NCBI GenBank assembly: GCA_900343135.1
Contig: OPYK01000003.1
Coordinates: forward strand, 124,001-188,000
Source: Atopobium massiliense
Lineage (GTDB): Bacteria > Actinomycetota > Coriobacteriia > Coriobacteriales > Atopobiaceae
Direction: 5' to 3'
Length of the DNA stretch: 64,000 bases
This document shows positions 35,561 to 45,802 of the stretch, piece by piece. Made by a program: the position numbers and the translations under genes. Each line of letters starts with the position of its first letter. Positions within the stretch are counted from its first letter, which is position 1. The notes under the pieces were generated by a model. That model was given only the letters and a program-made list of their open reading frames with translations, did no database searches and had not been told where the DNA came from.

Positions 35561-38500
35561 CTACGCCCTGCGAATAACCTCGCTTACCAGCTGCGCTACC
35601 TGCTTTACCTGCTTATCGTCGATATTCTCAGCCACATCTTCGTTAGTGCCGCGGAACGCCGGCAGACCATTTGCATCCAAACCCATCAGCGTAAGCGAAC
35701 GCACAGAGCAGCGCATCGCCTCAGTAGCGTCGGTTTGCGCATAGTCGTAGGGTGCCTCGTCGAGCTCAATGTGCAAATTCTCGGCAACGCGCTTGCACAA
35801 ACGCGAAATACGCCTGTCGCACGCGCGCGTGTCGTCCAGTCCCTCGCGCGAAAGAATCGAAAGTGAACCCGCGCCCACCGCGTCAAGGTTAATAAGGAAG
35901 CAGCCGCGAATGTCGCGCTTGTGGTCGCGCAAAAACGCATGCATACCTGCGCATCCAAGCTCCGACGCGCCGGCAGCTACAAACCAAATATCATGACAGC
36001 GCAGCTCGTCGTTACCCATCGAAAGTACCGCGTCCACTTCGTCTGTGTGGTCGCGCGCGTCTTTCGCCTTGGCATCAAGCTCCTTTTGCTCGGCAAAATT
36101 CTCCGGGTGATTATCAGCTGCCTCTTGCAGCACCTCAGCAGCATTAACGGGCGCCGCCGGCGTCGCAACGTCGCGCGCCTCGTTACCCGTCGCGTCTGCT
36201 GCAGCTGGCGTTTGGAACAGCTCCACCACACCGTCTTTTACAAAGGGATTATTTTTAAGCGACAGCCCATCACCCGCAGCACGTGTCGATGCATTGTAGC
36301 TGCCCTCTTCATTGGTCGAAGCAAACGCAGCGCTGCCCGCATGTTCATCATCTGCGCCCGCGCCGCCTTCTACCACGCGAAATGCACCGCCATGAGCAGC
36401 ATCTGCCGGAGCATCTGTCGGAGCGTCAGCGCCAGGATTTTTACCGCCTTCAATTACGCGCAAGCCCTTACGCGTGGTTGCGCCACCTTTCCAGGTTCCG
36501 CGCTTTGCGGCATCTGCGGCGTCAGCAACATCGGCTGTGGCAGGTGCATCACCAGTAGCAGCATCGCTGCTAGAAAGGGATTCACTTGCGCCGGTAGCAA
36601 ATGGATCCTGAGGCTTTTCCATCGGGTTTGGTAAATCAAACAACGCTGCGCGGCGTGCCATGGTGTTCGATTCATCCAATACCGTTTCACGCTCTTTATC
36701 AAACGCCGCTTGCACCGCGGCGGCAGATAACCCCTCGTGGGTACCGTCGGTTACGTGTGCAGCAGTCTTGCCGTCAGCAGCGGCGGGTGCATCTACCTCA
36801 GCGGTTTTCGTTTCAATAATTTGTACGGGTGAATATGCCTGTGTTTTATCGGGCGAAGGCACAGCGGCAGCACCTAACGCTGCTTTGTCCTCACCTTTCG
36901 CAGCATGTGTACCATGAGCACCTGCCTGCGCACCTGCAGCAGCGTCTGCAACATCCGCAGTAGCGGCAACTTCAGCATCAGCACCAGCGGTGTCCGTAGC
37001 AGCAGTTTTAGCTGCAGCAGGCAATTCGCTTTCGTCGCACGGTTCCCATGCAGCTTCGGGGAATTGCTCTTCGTAGCTCATCATCACCACTGCACGTGTG
37101 CGGCGTGCACGTGCAGCACGCAGCGTTTCAGAAATCTTCATGGCATCTGGGTCACTCGCTTCATCAGATTGAGCGGTTTCCATAGCATCCTGCGGCGTAA
37201 GTGTTGTAAGCGGCATGCGCTCTTGTGGCAGTGCAGGCTCCACAAACAGCTCGGGATGCAGCGGTTTTATGTCAACATCATACGAAACACTACAGGTTTC
37301 GGGCAAAAGACCAAGTGCAAGCAACTCATCTTTACCGCGGCGCGTAGAGCCTTCAGCCACATCGTAGGTAAACTCATGCATGCGCGCTACATCGTGGGCG
37401 TTAAGGCACGCAGGCACATTATCAACAGCAGTAGGTACAGCGCTGCCAGCTTCGGGCACATCACCGTTGGTCACAGCCTCATCAGCCACAGCCTCTGTAG
37501 CAGCGGAGACATCAGCGTTTTCAGCGTCTGTTGCGGTTGAAACTTCTTGGTCGTTTGCAGTAGTAGCCAAAACAGCCGCAGCTACATCGTCCCCACTTTG
37601 AGCACGCTCGGCAACAGCAGCTCCAACCACGGCTTCACCATCGACTTTAACTGCAGCGGCAACCTCAGCACCGGCTGCGGCAACGCCTTCACCAGCACCT
37701 TCACCGGCACCTTCAACAGCAGCTTCACCAGAAGCGGCAGCGGCTTCAACCTCCACGCCAGCGGGCTTGCTACTCTCTGCAGCCCCTTCATCTTTACCAG
37801 CATCAGCAAATGCAACTTCCATGTCAGCAGCCGCTGTACCAGTAGCTCCACCAACGCCCGTTTGCCACTGCTTAGCACTGTCGTTACCAGGCTTAAGTGT
37901 GTCGATAATGCTCAACATCGCTGCAAGCGACGCCTTATTACTATTGGCGCCCTCGGTGCATGCAGAAAACTTTTTATACACGGTGTTTACACCCACGGCG
38001 AGCATGGGGATAGCACATAGCACGCCAAGCAGCCAAAACACGCGACGCACAGCGTCGGGAATAAATGCCAAAAAACTAATTTGCATAATTACGCATACAA
38101 TAGTAACAATGCACGACATGGGAACAAGTTTTTTTAGGCGCGCAGCATATGGCGCCAGCTGCAGCTGCGTTAACACTTCCTCGCGCGGTGTGTCGTAGTG
38201 CGCCACAATAACAATGGGACGCACGCCCTTTATGCACAATGGACCTGTGCCTTTATGAAAACCAATAATATTTTGACTTTGTGCCATCGGACCAAGCGTA
38301 CTTACAACGTGAATACCAGCGCGTTCGCAAAAAATAATCACCGCGCACACGATGCACAGCAGCACGCCAATATGACCAACCACCGTACCAACAAAGCCGC
38401 TGAGCAGCATCGCCACAAACATAAGCAGCAATAACGCGTCGTGAATAAGCGTACCCAACGCTGGGGTTACAACGTCTTGCTGCGACACAGCAAGGTTGTG

Positions 38501-38614
38501 CTCGCTCATAAGCGTTTGAATCATGGTTGCGGCGTCAAGCTCTTCTTGGCTGTTAGCAGGTGCAATATCAATATGCTTAGTAATGTAGTTAAGGTAGGTG
38601 CGTGTGGCTGCCAT
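35561..38614 (-). CDS. degenerate M28-family membrane peptidase-like protein with giant acidic insertion
   Basis: A 1017-residue protein with four hydrophobic segments (about 57-78, 80-96, 166-186, 190-210). The M28 metallopeptidase fold is recognisable but split. The first part has AHYDTP (His139-x-Asp141) and GANSNKASLAAML, where the bridging metal Asp of the usual GxxDN is Ser225. The second part has AAGASELGCAG, in which the catalytic Glu of the EE pair is Ser884, then NLDAVG (Asp911), and FRGTNEDVAENID with Arg988 where the last His ligand is expected. Three of six active-site positions thus appear lost, suggesting a non-catalytic protein. Between the halves (about 245-830) lies an Ala/Glu/Asp/Thr-rich, apparently disordered insertion of nearly 600 residues. 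Confidence 0.75.
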   Translation of the reverse strand: MAATRTYLNYITKHIDIAPANSQEELDAATMIQTLMSEHNLAVSQQDVVTPALGTLIHDALLLLMFVAMLLSGFVGTVVGHIGVLLCIVCAVIIFCERAGIHVVSTLGPMAQSQNIIGFHKGTGPLCIKGVRPIVIVAHYDTPREEVLTQLQLAPYAARLKKLVPMSCIVTIVCVIMQISFLAFIPDAVRRVFWLLGVLCAIPMLAVGVNTVYKKFSACTEGANSNKASLAAMLSIIDTLKPGNDSAKQWQTGVGGATGTAAADMEVAFADAGKDEGAAESSKPAGVEVEAAAASGEAAVEGAGEGAGEGVAAAGAEVAAAVKVDGEAVVGAAVAERAQSGDDVAAAVLATTANDQEVSTATDAENADVSAATEAVADEAVTNGDVPEAGSAVPTAVDNVPACLNAHDVARMHEFTYDVAEGSTRRGKDELLALGLLPETCSVSYDVDIKPLHPELFVEPALPQERMPLTTLTPQDAMETAQSDEASDPDAMKISETLRAARARRTRAVVMMSYEEQFPEAAWEPCDESELPAAAKTAATDTAGADAEVAATADVADAAAGAQAGAHGTHAAKGEDKAALGAAAVPSPDKTQAYSPVQIIETKTAEVDAPAAADGKTAAHVTDGTHEGLSAAAVQAAFDKERETVLDESNTMARRAALFDLPNPMEKPQDPFATGASESLSSSDAATGDAPATADVADAADAAKRGTWKGGATTRKGLRVIEGGKNPGADAPTDAPADAAHGGAFRVVEGGAGADDEHAGSAAFASTNEEGSYNASTRAAGDGLSLKNNPFVKDGVVELFQTPAAADATGNEARDVATPAAPVNAAEVLQEAADNHPENFAEQKELDAKAKDARDHTDEVDAVLSMGNDELRCHDIWFVAAGASELGCAGMHAFLRDHKRDIRGCFLINLDAVGAGSLSILSREGLDDTRACDRRISRLCKRVAENLHIELDEAPYDYAQTDATEAMRCSVRSLTLMGLDANGLPAFRGTNEDVAENIDDKQVKQVAQLVSEVIRRA

Positions 38615-38839
38615 ATAGTCTTCCTTTTAACTGTGCATACAATAGTGTTAGTTGTAGTATACGTCTTTATATGTATATTTGCAGGTGGCATTCTAGCATT
38701 ACATGGCAATATAATGGGTTGTATCATAATTATTCAAGCAAATTTGCACGAATAAACGCAGTCGCTACAGCACGCACAGCAATGCATCCCGCGCGCCTTT
38801 AGCCACGGTATGCACGCACCCACACGCAATCGAGGTACC

Positions 38840-41263
38840 ATGCCACACAACACCGCATCAAACAGCAGGTCAAACACCATATCAGCTGTAGCGAACGCGC
38901 AAGAACAAGTGGTGCACACAAAGCAGCCCGCTAAACGCAAAACCGTACGCACGCGCTTGGTGGAACTTGGCTACTATTTTATGAATGCCCAGGGCGCAAT
39001 ACCAACAGCCGACATTTATGCAAAATTTTATCCCAACACACCATCACTCGCTTCATGCGAAAAAGCGTTTTCGCGTGACCGCAAAGCCCTGGAAGAGTTT
39101 GGTTTTTCAATCGAACAAATAAAAGAGGGTAATAATGCCTACTATTGGCGTGTAAACCAGAGTAAGTCGTTTTTGTCGCAAACAATTACAGCGCTGCAGG
39201 CGCAATACCTCATAACCTTGCTGCAGCCACTGGTAGACGACCCAAGTTTTGCGCGCAGTGCCGATTTGCACTATGCACTTATGCGGCTTGCGAGCATATC
39301 AACAAACGCGCACCAGGCGCTTGCAGCGTGTACGCCTACGAATAATGCCGCAGATAGCAAGGACAACACAAGCAACATGCGTACAAGCAATAAAACGGGC
39401 GAGCAAACCCTTCGTGCCCGCGAAAAACAGTTAATCAACACGCACATGCTCGAAGTAGTAACCGATGCGCAGCGCACAAAACACCTCGTAGATGCAACGT
39501 ACACCACCTCAGATGGTACAACCAAAAAATACCTGCTTGCAGTCCTCGGCGTGTTTGGCGTGTATTCGCACTTGTACGTATCGGCAGAAAAGTACAACTA
39601 TCCGCCAAACAGCACGTCATCACATAACGCTGTTCCCACAGGCGCCATTCGCACGTTTCGTTTAAGCCGCTTTGTAAGCGGGCACATAACCACTCTGCGA
39701 CAAGCAGCTACCAACATACCAAACAATCGCAGCTCATCAAAACTCCCCATTCACCTGGGAAAACCTCAGCAAACGGTAACACTTATTGTGCAGCCTGCCG
39801 ATTTTGAGCGCCTACACAGCTATATTAACAATAAAGACGTAACCCCCATCACAAACAACGCCAAGGACACCACGCCCGTTGCATATCGCTGGCATACCAC
39901 CATGAGATGCACGGAAAGCACCTATCGCTGGCTTATTGAGCAGAGCATCATTCCCCTTGGGCCACAACATGTGCGAGACGCATGGTATGAGCTGCTCACC
40001 CACGCTGAAAACACGATTGCACAGCGCAACAACGCTGGCGCATATAAAGCATGTATGCCGCAAAAGAACCATACCGATGCAATAGTGGGTGACCAAACAC
40101 AGTCACAAAACACTGCACTTACCCGCGCATATGACAAACTGCAGGCACCTAAACTTACGCGCAAATACGTGCCGCGCAAATCGATTGAAGAAGAAACGCG
40201 CATTATGCTCAGTTTGCTTTCGCGGCTCAAGCATAATGGCGACAGCATTCAAAAAGACGAAATTGTTGCGCAGTACGCATGCACACCTCAAGAGGCGCAA
40301 ACCTATCTTGAGCGCTTGCTTGAGCTTTCAAACGTAACAAACGACATCTACCTGCCTATTACCTACTACGAAGCAGCAAAAACAACACAGCAAAGCGAAG
40401 ACGGTGATACGAGCAACAGCACCACGAATACGCCGGGCACTAAGGACGAGGAAAACGACATTATTGAGGCTGTTGTGTTGCAAAACCAAACCAATGACGA
40501 GTGTATATACGCAGGTAAATCCCTTGCGTTTCCCGTACGCGAAATAGAAGCGCTGCAAGAGGGATTTCTAACGCTTGGTATCACAAGCGCGCAGCAAGCA
40601 GAAGACACGCAAAACGCGCAAGATACGACAGATGCGCAAGACGCTAAGCAGGCGCAATACGCAAAAACACCCTTCCCCACCTGCGCAAACAACCACATAA
40701 CCTCACCCACAACAGAAGCGCTCAAAACGATTGCTCATGCCATTGTGCACAGGCAAGCGCTGGTATTTTTGTATCCTACAAAAAACGCGGGCGAGAAGGC
40801 AGATCGCCTGGTATGGCCGCTATGCACCACGTATGCAAATCAAACGTGGTATATGCACGGGTGGGATATGCACGAAGGTGCGCACAAAACCTATGCGTGT
40901 AGCCGCATGCAGCAGGTGCACGCGCAAACGGCGGCGCAACCAGAAATACCGCAGCTTCCCGAAGACACAACCGAGCCGGTGCGCTGCATTGTAAGCAAAC
41001 GCTTGCTCGACAATTTGTGGTGGCCGCAAGAAAGCATTATTGAGCAGGAAAGTAGCGCCAATGTGGTACTGCGCATAACGGCATTTAGCAGCATTTGGCT
41101 TACAAAACGCCTGGTAGCATATGCCGACGAGATTATTCCGCTCGAAACAACAAGCACCAGCAACTACATTAATTTGCTGGCGTGGATAGGCACGTGTAAA
41201 AACCTGTTTGAACAATCGGCGGCGTGGGATTCATCGCGGGAAACGGCATCGCAGGACGAGTAA
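38840..41263 (+). CDS. tandem WYL-domain transcriptional regulator (PafBC-like fusion)
   Basis: An 807-residue protein that seems to be two WYL regulators in one chain. First unit: a winged-helix-like N-terminus (about 35-110: TRLVELGYYFMNAQGAIPTADI, AFSRDRKALEEFGF) followed by a WYL-type sensor and C-terminal region. Second unit: a helical DNA-binding-like part (MLSLLSRLKHNGDSIQKDEIVAQYACT) and a WYL domain (VFLYPTKN...RLVWPLCTTYANQTWYMHGWD...YACSRMQQV). Mycobacterial PafB and PafC are neighbouring WYL proteins that act as a heterodimer in the DNA damage response, so a fused form is plausible, but the target here is unknown. ATG 38840 is chosen for GAGG upstream; 38810 has none. Confidence 0.75.
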   Translation: MPHNTASNSRSNTISAVANAQEQVVHTKQPAKRKTVRTRLVELGYYFMNAQGAIPTADIYAKFYPNTPSLASCEKAFSRDRKALEEFGFSIEQIKEGNNAYYWRVNQSKSFLSQTITALQAQYLITLLQPLVDDPSFARSADLHYALMRLASISTNAHQALAACTPTNNAADSKDNTSNMRTSNKTGEQTLRAREKQLINTHMLEVVTDAQRTKHLVDATYTTSDGTTKKYLLAVLGVFGVYSHLYVSAEKYNYPPNSTSSHNAVPTGAIRTFRLSRFVSGHITTLRQAATNIPNNRSSSKLPIHLGKPQQTVTLIVQPADFERLHSYINNKDVTPITNNAKDTTPVAYRWHTTMRCTESTYRWLIEQSIIPLGPQHVRDAWYELLTHAENTIAQRNNAGAYKACMPQKNHTDAIVGDQTQSQNTALTRAYDKLQAPKLTRKYVPRKSIEEETRIMLSLLSRLKHNGDSIQKDEIVAQYACTPQEAQTYLERLLELSNVTNDIYLPITYYEAAKTTQQSEDGDTSNSTTNTPGTKDEENDIIEAVVLQNQTNDECIYAGKSLAFPVREIEALQEGFLTLGITSAQQAEDTQNAQDTTDAQDAKQAQYAKTPFPTCANNHITSPTTEALKTIAHAIVHRQALVFLYPTKNAGEKADRLVWPLCTTYANQTWYMHGWDMHEGAHKTYACSRMQQVHAQTAAQPEIPQLPEDTTEPVRCIVSKRLLDNLWWPQESIIEQESSANVVLRITAFSSIWLTKRLVAYADEIIPLETTSTSNYINLLAWIGTCKNLFEQSAAWDSSRETASQDE

Positions 41264-41358
41264 CTACACAGGACGAGTAGCTAATCTCTCGCGCACGCAG
41301 CTCTACCCCAGCTCAAGGCCAGATCAAGCCAACACCAATCGCCGTGCACGCTACAACA

Positions 41359-44300
41359 CTATGCCTCGTTATCACACGCCTGAGGTGCCGCCGCCGGGTG
41401 CGATTGTTGCCAAAGCGCCATCACACTATCAATCGTTTCGCGCGTTACCTGCGTATAATGCTGCGTGGGAAGCGACCGTAAAAACACCTTACCGTAATTT
41501 TTATAACACACGCGCCCATCGGCAAGCACAATAAAACCCGCATCGTGCGACGTGCGAATAAGCCTGCCTGCCGCCTGTTTTACCTGCATAACCGCCTCGG
41601 GCAAACACACCGTCCACCACGCGCGCGAATTGCGGCTCATGAGCTCCTGCATAACAGGTTCATCGGGCAGCGCAAACGGAAGCCGCGTAATAACCACGCA
41701 ACGCAACGTAGCGCCAGGTGCATCAATGCCCTCCCAAAACGTTTTAAGCGCCATGAGCGACGCGTGCGGCGACTTACAAAAACGCGACAGCAAATAGCGC
41801 GCACTCACCTTCGGCGCCTGATACAGCAGCTCAAGCCCCTCTTTTTCGAGCCGCGCCTGCAAACGTTTGTGCATATATTCCATGTCGCGCCTATTGGTAA
41901 ACAGCGTAAGCACCGAGCCCTGCATGCGCACATGTATGTCAAACAGCAAATCCTCAAGCTCGCGCCTATAGGCCTGCTCACCCGGAAGCGCCATATTCGA
42001 AGGCACCAGCACGCACATGTTTTCATCGTAATGAAACACGGGCGGCACGCTGCAGCTATTCACCCGCTCGTCGGCAAGCAAATCAAGACCAACCGCATGT
42101 TTAAAGTATGAAAACGACGAATCAATCGACAGTGTTGCCGAAGTAAACACCACGCTATCCATCTCGTTGTACCACAACGCAGCCAGGCGCCCGCCCACAT
42201 CCAAGCAGGTTGCGCTCACGCCATAGCTGGTGGTATGCATAGCGGTTGTAATATCAAGTGTATACACGTATGAGTCGTCGCCCCCAACGCAGATAAACTG
42301 TAGGGTTAGCTCAAAATCCTGAAGAGTGCTTGCACACGATGCAATATCTTTTATAAAATCGCTCGCAGGCGTTTGCTTAAGCTGCGCTGCAAGTTTACCA
42401 AGTGCGCGCGCAGCGTCATGCAGCTGCACCATCAGTTCCTGCGCCGCCGCACAAAACAGCTGCCAGGCATTGTCAGCACGTATAGCTGCATCAATGCGCA
42501 CACTGCGGGTTTGCGCCGTGTCATAATACGCGTTTTGCGCATCGGGAACGCGCACATCGGCAAGCCGTGCAAATGCCGCCTGCGCGCAGGTATCAAGCCC
42601 TTCTAGGGCATCAAACAGCGGATATACAATACTATGAATAAGCGCTTTTTGGTCGCTATGCGCAAACAGATGCACAACACTCGAAAGAAGCCCCGCGCGC
42701 GCACTGCCAAGCGTGCGTATTGTTTCACGAATAATCCGCGGATGCGCGCTTTTTGCCCACATCGTGCGCGCTGTTTCCGAAAAGCCGTGCGACTCGTCCA
42801 CAATCCAGTTAGTTATCTGCGGAAATATTGCAAAATCGTTTTGCATGTCAACAAGCAACAGCGCATGATTTGTTACTACAATGTCGCATTGCTGAGCGCG
42901 AGCACGCAGCTCCTGCATAAGATAGTTCGAGTTTACGGCAATCTTCATCTGCGCTGCATTGTCGCTGGTAGCATTCGAAATCATGCTGTGCGTAACATAT
43001 TTCCAGCGAATGCCCAAATCGTCAATATCAAGCTCTGGCTTCTCACATGCAGCGGCAAATACCAGCGCAAACGCTGTCAGTGTTTCAGCCGCCGCCAAAA
43101 GCTCCGAACCAAACTGTGTTTTAAGCTGCTTTTTGTCAAACGGACGCGTTGCCCAGTACAAACAGGTTTCAAGCGACGGGTAATGCTGCGCGCCCTTAAG
43201 CGCCACATATCGCAAGGGCGTATCACAGCTGCTTGCCAGCGCAGCTGCCAGCGCGGGCAAATCCTTATGCACAAGCTGGTCGGCAAGGGCGTTTGTTTTT
43301 GTGGCAATACCAATAGATACGTGCTCAAATAAGGCTTTTTTTATCGAGGGCACCAAATACGCCACGCTTTTACCTACGCCTGTTGGCGCCTCAATAATCG
43401 CATGCTTGTGCATGTGCTGCGCTTTTCCAACCTCAAGTGCCATGGTTTTTTGGCTTGGTCGAGGTTCATAGCTGCATCCTGCGTGGCTGGTCGCGTCATG
43501 CGCGTGTGCTCCATTCGTGCCTGAGCCACTCGCACCAGCGCCATTCGTGCCAGCTCCACTCGCACGCACGCCAAACATCGCTTCCACACAACCGCCCGGC
43601 TCAAACTCGCGCATAACGTCAGCAGGTTCAAGTGGTTTGGGCGGACGCGCGGCTTGTTCTACCTGCGTTTTTTGCAAATCGGCGAGCACATACGTTGCAC
43701 GCGCATGCTTAATTGCCGAAAACACCCTACCATACGACACACTCCCCTTGTCTTCGCTCGAATTTTCGCCCGAGCACACAAGCGCCTCTACGCCCGCAAA
43801 CACATCCGCATATGTCCACTCGCTGCGCATACCGTCATCCTCGTGCATATGCGCAAACAAGTGCACAAGCGGCTCCGGCAGCTGGCACAACGCGCGCATC
43901 ATATAGTGCCACACGTCAGCAAGCGCCTTGCAATCGTCGTCGGCACGGTGTGTAACACGTGCACAGCCAAAAAGCACCGCTAAGTCTTCGAGCTTATGCG
44001 TGTTAAACGAAGGAAAGGCAATTTTAGAAAGTGCAAGCGAATCTATCCAGGTAGACGACACTGTTTGGTGCTGCAACACACCCTCAACAAAGGTTTTGTC
44101 AAAAGTGGCATTGTGCGCCACGATTGGTGCACCACCAACAAATTGCGCAAGCGCAAGCACCGCCTCTTTAGGCTTGGGAGCTGCGGCAACGTCGGCATTA
44201 TAAATGTTGGTAAGCTTGCTTATGTGCGCCGGTATTGGTTTTGGTGGATGCACAAAAGTGCAAAATGTGTCAAACGTGCCATCGGCGCGGCGTTTTACCG

Positions 44301-44613
44301 CAGCAATTTGCGTAAGCGAGTCATCAGCAAACGAAAGACCTGTAGTTTCGGTGTCGAGAAACACAAGCCCCTGCTCCAAGGGAGTGGTATCCACATCCCA
44401 CGCATCGTGCATAAGCTGCTCGTAGCGCGCGACGACACGCGCAGGTGTGTTCGCATACAGCACGCCTGTAAGACGTGCGGCATAGTCTGCCTGCGCGTTT
44501 GTGTGCGGATGCGTGCTTGTTTTTGGCGTTATTGAACTGCCGCCTGTAGTAGTGCTGGCGGCAGCTGGTGCATCACGCGTTTGTTTCTCGCTCAAATCGG
44601 CCGAATCACTCAT
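41359..44613 (-). CDS. dinG: DnaQ-like exonuclease / DinG-type helicase fusion
   Basis: An 1084-residue protein. The exonuclease domain (about 80-240) is a DEDDh nuclease with FLDTETTG (Asp87, Glu89), HNATFD (Asp172) and HRADDD (His222, Asp226). The superfamily 2 helicase domain (from about 385) has Walker A EAPTGVGKS (408-416), VTNHALL, DESH box VDESHGF and the late motif VKQAAGRLIR. The four-Cys Fe-S cluster of XPD and E. coli DinG is not apparent, as in Bacillus-type DinG, which works as a nuclease with a motor-like domain. A Gly/Ala/Thr/Asn-rich linker is at 350-380. The start overlaps the end of ddl by 8 bp. Confidence 0.9.
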   Translation of the reverse strand: MSDSADLSEKQTRDAPAAASTTTGGSSITPKTSTHPHTNAQADYAARLTGVLYANTPARVVARYEQLMHDAWDVDTTPLEQGLVFLDTETTGLSFADDSLTQIAAVKRRADGTFDTFCTFVHPPKPIPAHISKLTNIYNADVAAAPKPKEAVLALAQFVGGAPIVAHNATFDKTFVEGVLQHQTVSSTWIDSLALSKIAFPSFNTHKLEDLAVLFGCARVTHRADDDCKALADVWHYMMRALCQLPEPLVHLFAHMHEDDGMRSEWTYADVFAGVEALVCSGENSSEDKGSVSYGRVFSAIKHARATYVLADLQKTQVEQAARPPKPLEPADVMREFEPGGCVEAMFGVRASGAGTNGAGASGSGTNGAHAHDATSHAGCSYEPRPSQKTMALEVGKAQHMHKHAIIEAPTGVGKSVAYLVPSIKKALFEHVSIGIATKTNALADQLVHKDLPALAAALASSCDTPLRYVALKGAQHYPSLETCLYWATRPFDKKQLKTQFGSELLAAAETLTAFALVFAAACEKPELDIDDLGIRWKYVTHSMISNATSDNAAQMKIAVNSNYLMQELRARAQQCDIVVTNHALLLVDMQNDFAIFPQITNWIVDESHGFSETARTMWAKSAHPRIIRETIRTLGSARAGLLSSVVHLFAHSDQKALIHSIVYPLFDALEGLDTCAQAAFARLADVRVPDAQNAYYDTAQTRSVRIDAAIRADNAWQLFCAAAQELMVQLHDAARALGKLAAQLKQTPASDFIKDIASCASTLQDFELTLQFICVGGDDSYVYTLDITTAMHTTSYGVSATCLDVGGRLAALWYNEMDSVVFTSATLSIDSSFSYFKHAVGLDLLADERVNSCSVPPVFHYDENMCVLVPSNMALPGEQAYRRELEDLLFDIHVRMQGSVLTLFTNRRDMEYMHKRLQARLEKEGLELLYQAPKVSARYLLSRFCKSPHASLMALKTFWEGIDAPGATLRCVVITRLPFALPDEPVMQELMSRNSRAWWTVCLPEAVMQVKQAAGRLIRTSHDAGFIVLADGRVCYKNYGKVFLRSLPTQHYTQVTRETIDSVMALWQQSHPAAAPQACDNEA

Positions 44614-45586
44614 GGTAGTGCAGATAATCCTCGTGATCTTCGCAGGCACACTCAATTAAATAGGTGCACAGCTCACTAAACGACATGCCGTCATGGCGAG
44701 CAGCATCGGGAATAAGGCTATGCGCCGTCATACCCGGAATATTATTGGTTTCAAGAATATAGGGCTCGCCTGTAGCATCAACAATAAAATCGCTGCGTGA
44801 AACACCAGTGCAACCAAGGGCACGGTGAGCGCGCACAGCAAGCTCCTGCGCACGACTGTACGCCGCGGCTGACAAATTCGCAGGTATAACATGGTGAAGC
44901 GCGGCTGGCTCATTTTTTGCGTCAAGGTCGTAAATGGGTGCTTCATACCTAATTTCAACCACGGGCAGCGCATGCGGATTTTTTGTACCAATCACAGGCA
45001 CGGTAATTTCGGTACCAATAATGCGCTCCTCAACAAGAACACCACTATTTTTACCGCGGGCAGACGCAATGGCCGAAGCCAGCGTTGCGGCATCGTTAAC
45101 AAGATGCACACCAAAACTGGAGCCGTTATCCGTTGGTTTTACCACATACGGAAGCGTAAGCTCATGTGCAATATGCTGCACAAGCGCATCATCAATTACC
45201 TGGTGAGAAGGCACATACACATCGCGCGGCGCAGGAATGTTTGCGCTGCGATATACAAATTTTGCCATGTTTTTATGCATTGACAGCGCCGAAGCGAGCA
45301 CACCCGAGCCAGTGTACGGGATATGTAGCGTTTCGAGCAACCCCTGAATACAACCATCTTCGCCAAATTTACCATGCATAGCAACAAACACAACGTCAAA
45401 TTCGCGAGCAGCAAGGCGGGAAACAAAGCTCAAATCCTTAACGTCGAAGAGCTCAACATGACGAAACCCAGCTTCTTGCAGCGCTTTTGTGCACTCGGTG
45501 CCCGATTGCATCGAAATATCGCGTTCGTCCGACCAGCCCCCTGCCAAAACAGCAACGGAATAATGTGTTACATCAGTATTCTGCAT
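44606..45586 (-). CDS. ddl: D-alanine--D-alanine ligase
   Basis: A 326-residue ATP-grasp enzyme making D-Ala-D-Ala for peptidoglycan. Motifs: VAVLAGGWSDERDISMQSG, MHGKFGEDGCIQGLLETLHIPYTGSGVLASALSMHKNM, VVKPTDNGSSFGVHLV, GCTGVSRSDFIVD and ETNNIPGMT. The ATG at 45584-45586 is chosen for GAAGGA upstream. The binding-site Tyr region (GSGVLASALSM) has no Phe/Tyr marker that I could use to judge vancomycin-type D-Lac specificity with confidence. Confidence 0.95.
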   Translation of the reverse strand: MQNTDVTHYSVAVLAGGWSDERDISMQSGTECTKALQEAGFRHVELFDVKDLSFVSRLAAREFDVVFVAMHGKFGEDGCIQGLLETLHIPYTGSGVLASALSMHKNMAKFVYRSANIPAPRDVYVPSHQVIDDALVQHIAHELTLPYVVKPTDNGSSFGVHLVNDAATLASAIASARGKNSGVLVEERIIGTEITVPVIGTKNPHALPVVEIRYEAPIYDLDAKNEPAALHHVIPANLSAAAYSRAQELAVRAHRALGCTGVSRSDFIVDATGEPYILETNNIPGMTAHSLIPDAARHDGMSFSELCTYLIECACEDHEDYLHYHE

Positions 45587-45802
45587 GTGAAATCCTTCCA
45601 ACATGGTTGTTTTGCGCTACACTCAATCACATGTAAAGCAACACGTGACGTGGCTGCAAACCACGCCTGTCTGCGGCATACCAGCATAGCTTGCATCAAA
45701 GCATAGCTAAAAGCAACCGGCACGCTGTGTGCGGCGGGCACGCGTGTGCGCTTGTTAGTAGAATACCTAATACCACGCAATAAGTATATGGAGAGGCTTA
45801 AA

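Noticed and set aside
41264-41358. Terminator between the convergent WYL and DinG genes
   Set aside because: No stem with a T-run could be found in the 95-bp gap.
45746-45802. Longer start for rlmN
   Set aside because: The additional residues precede a good GGAGAGG that positions ATG 45803; no ribosome site supports the earlier start.
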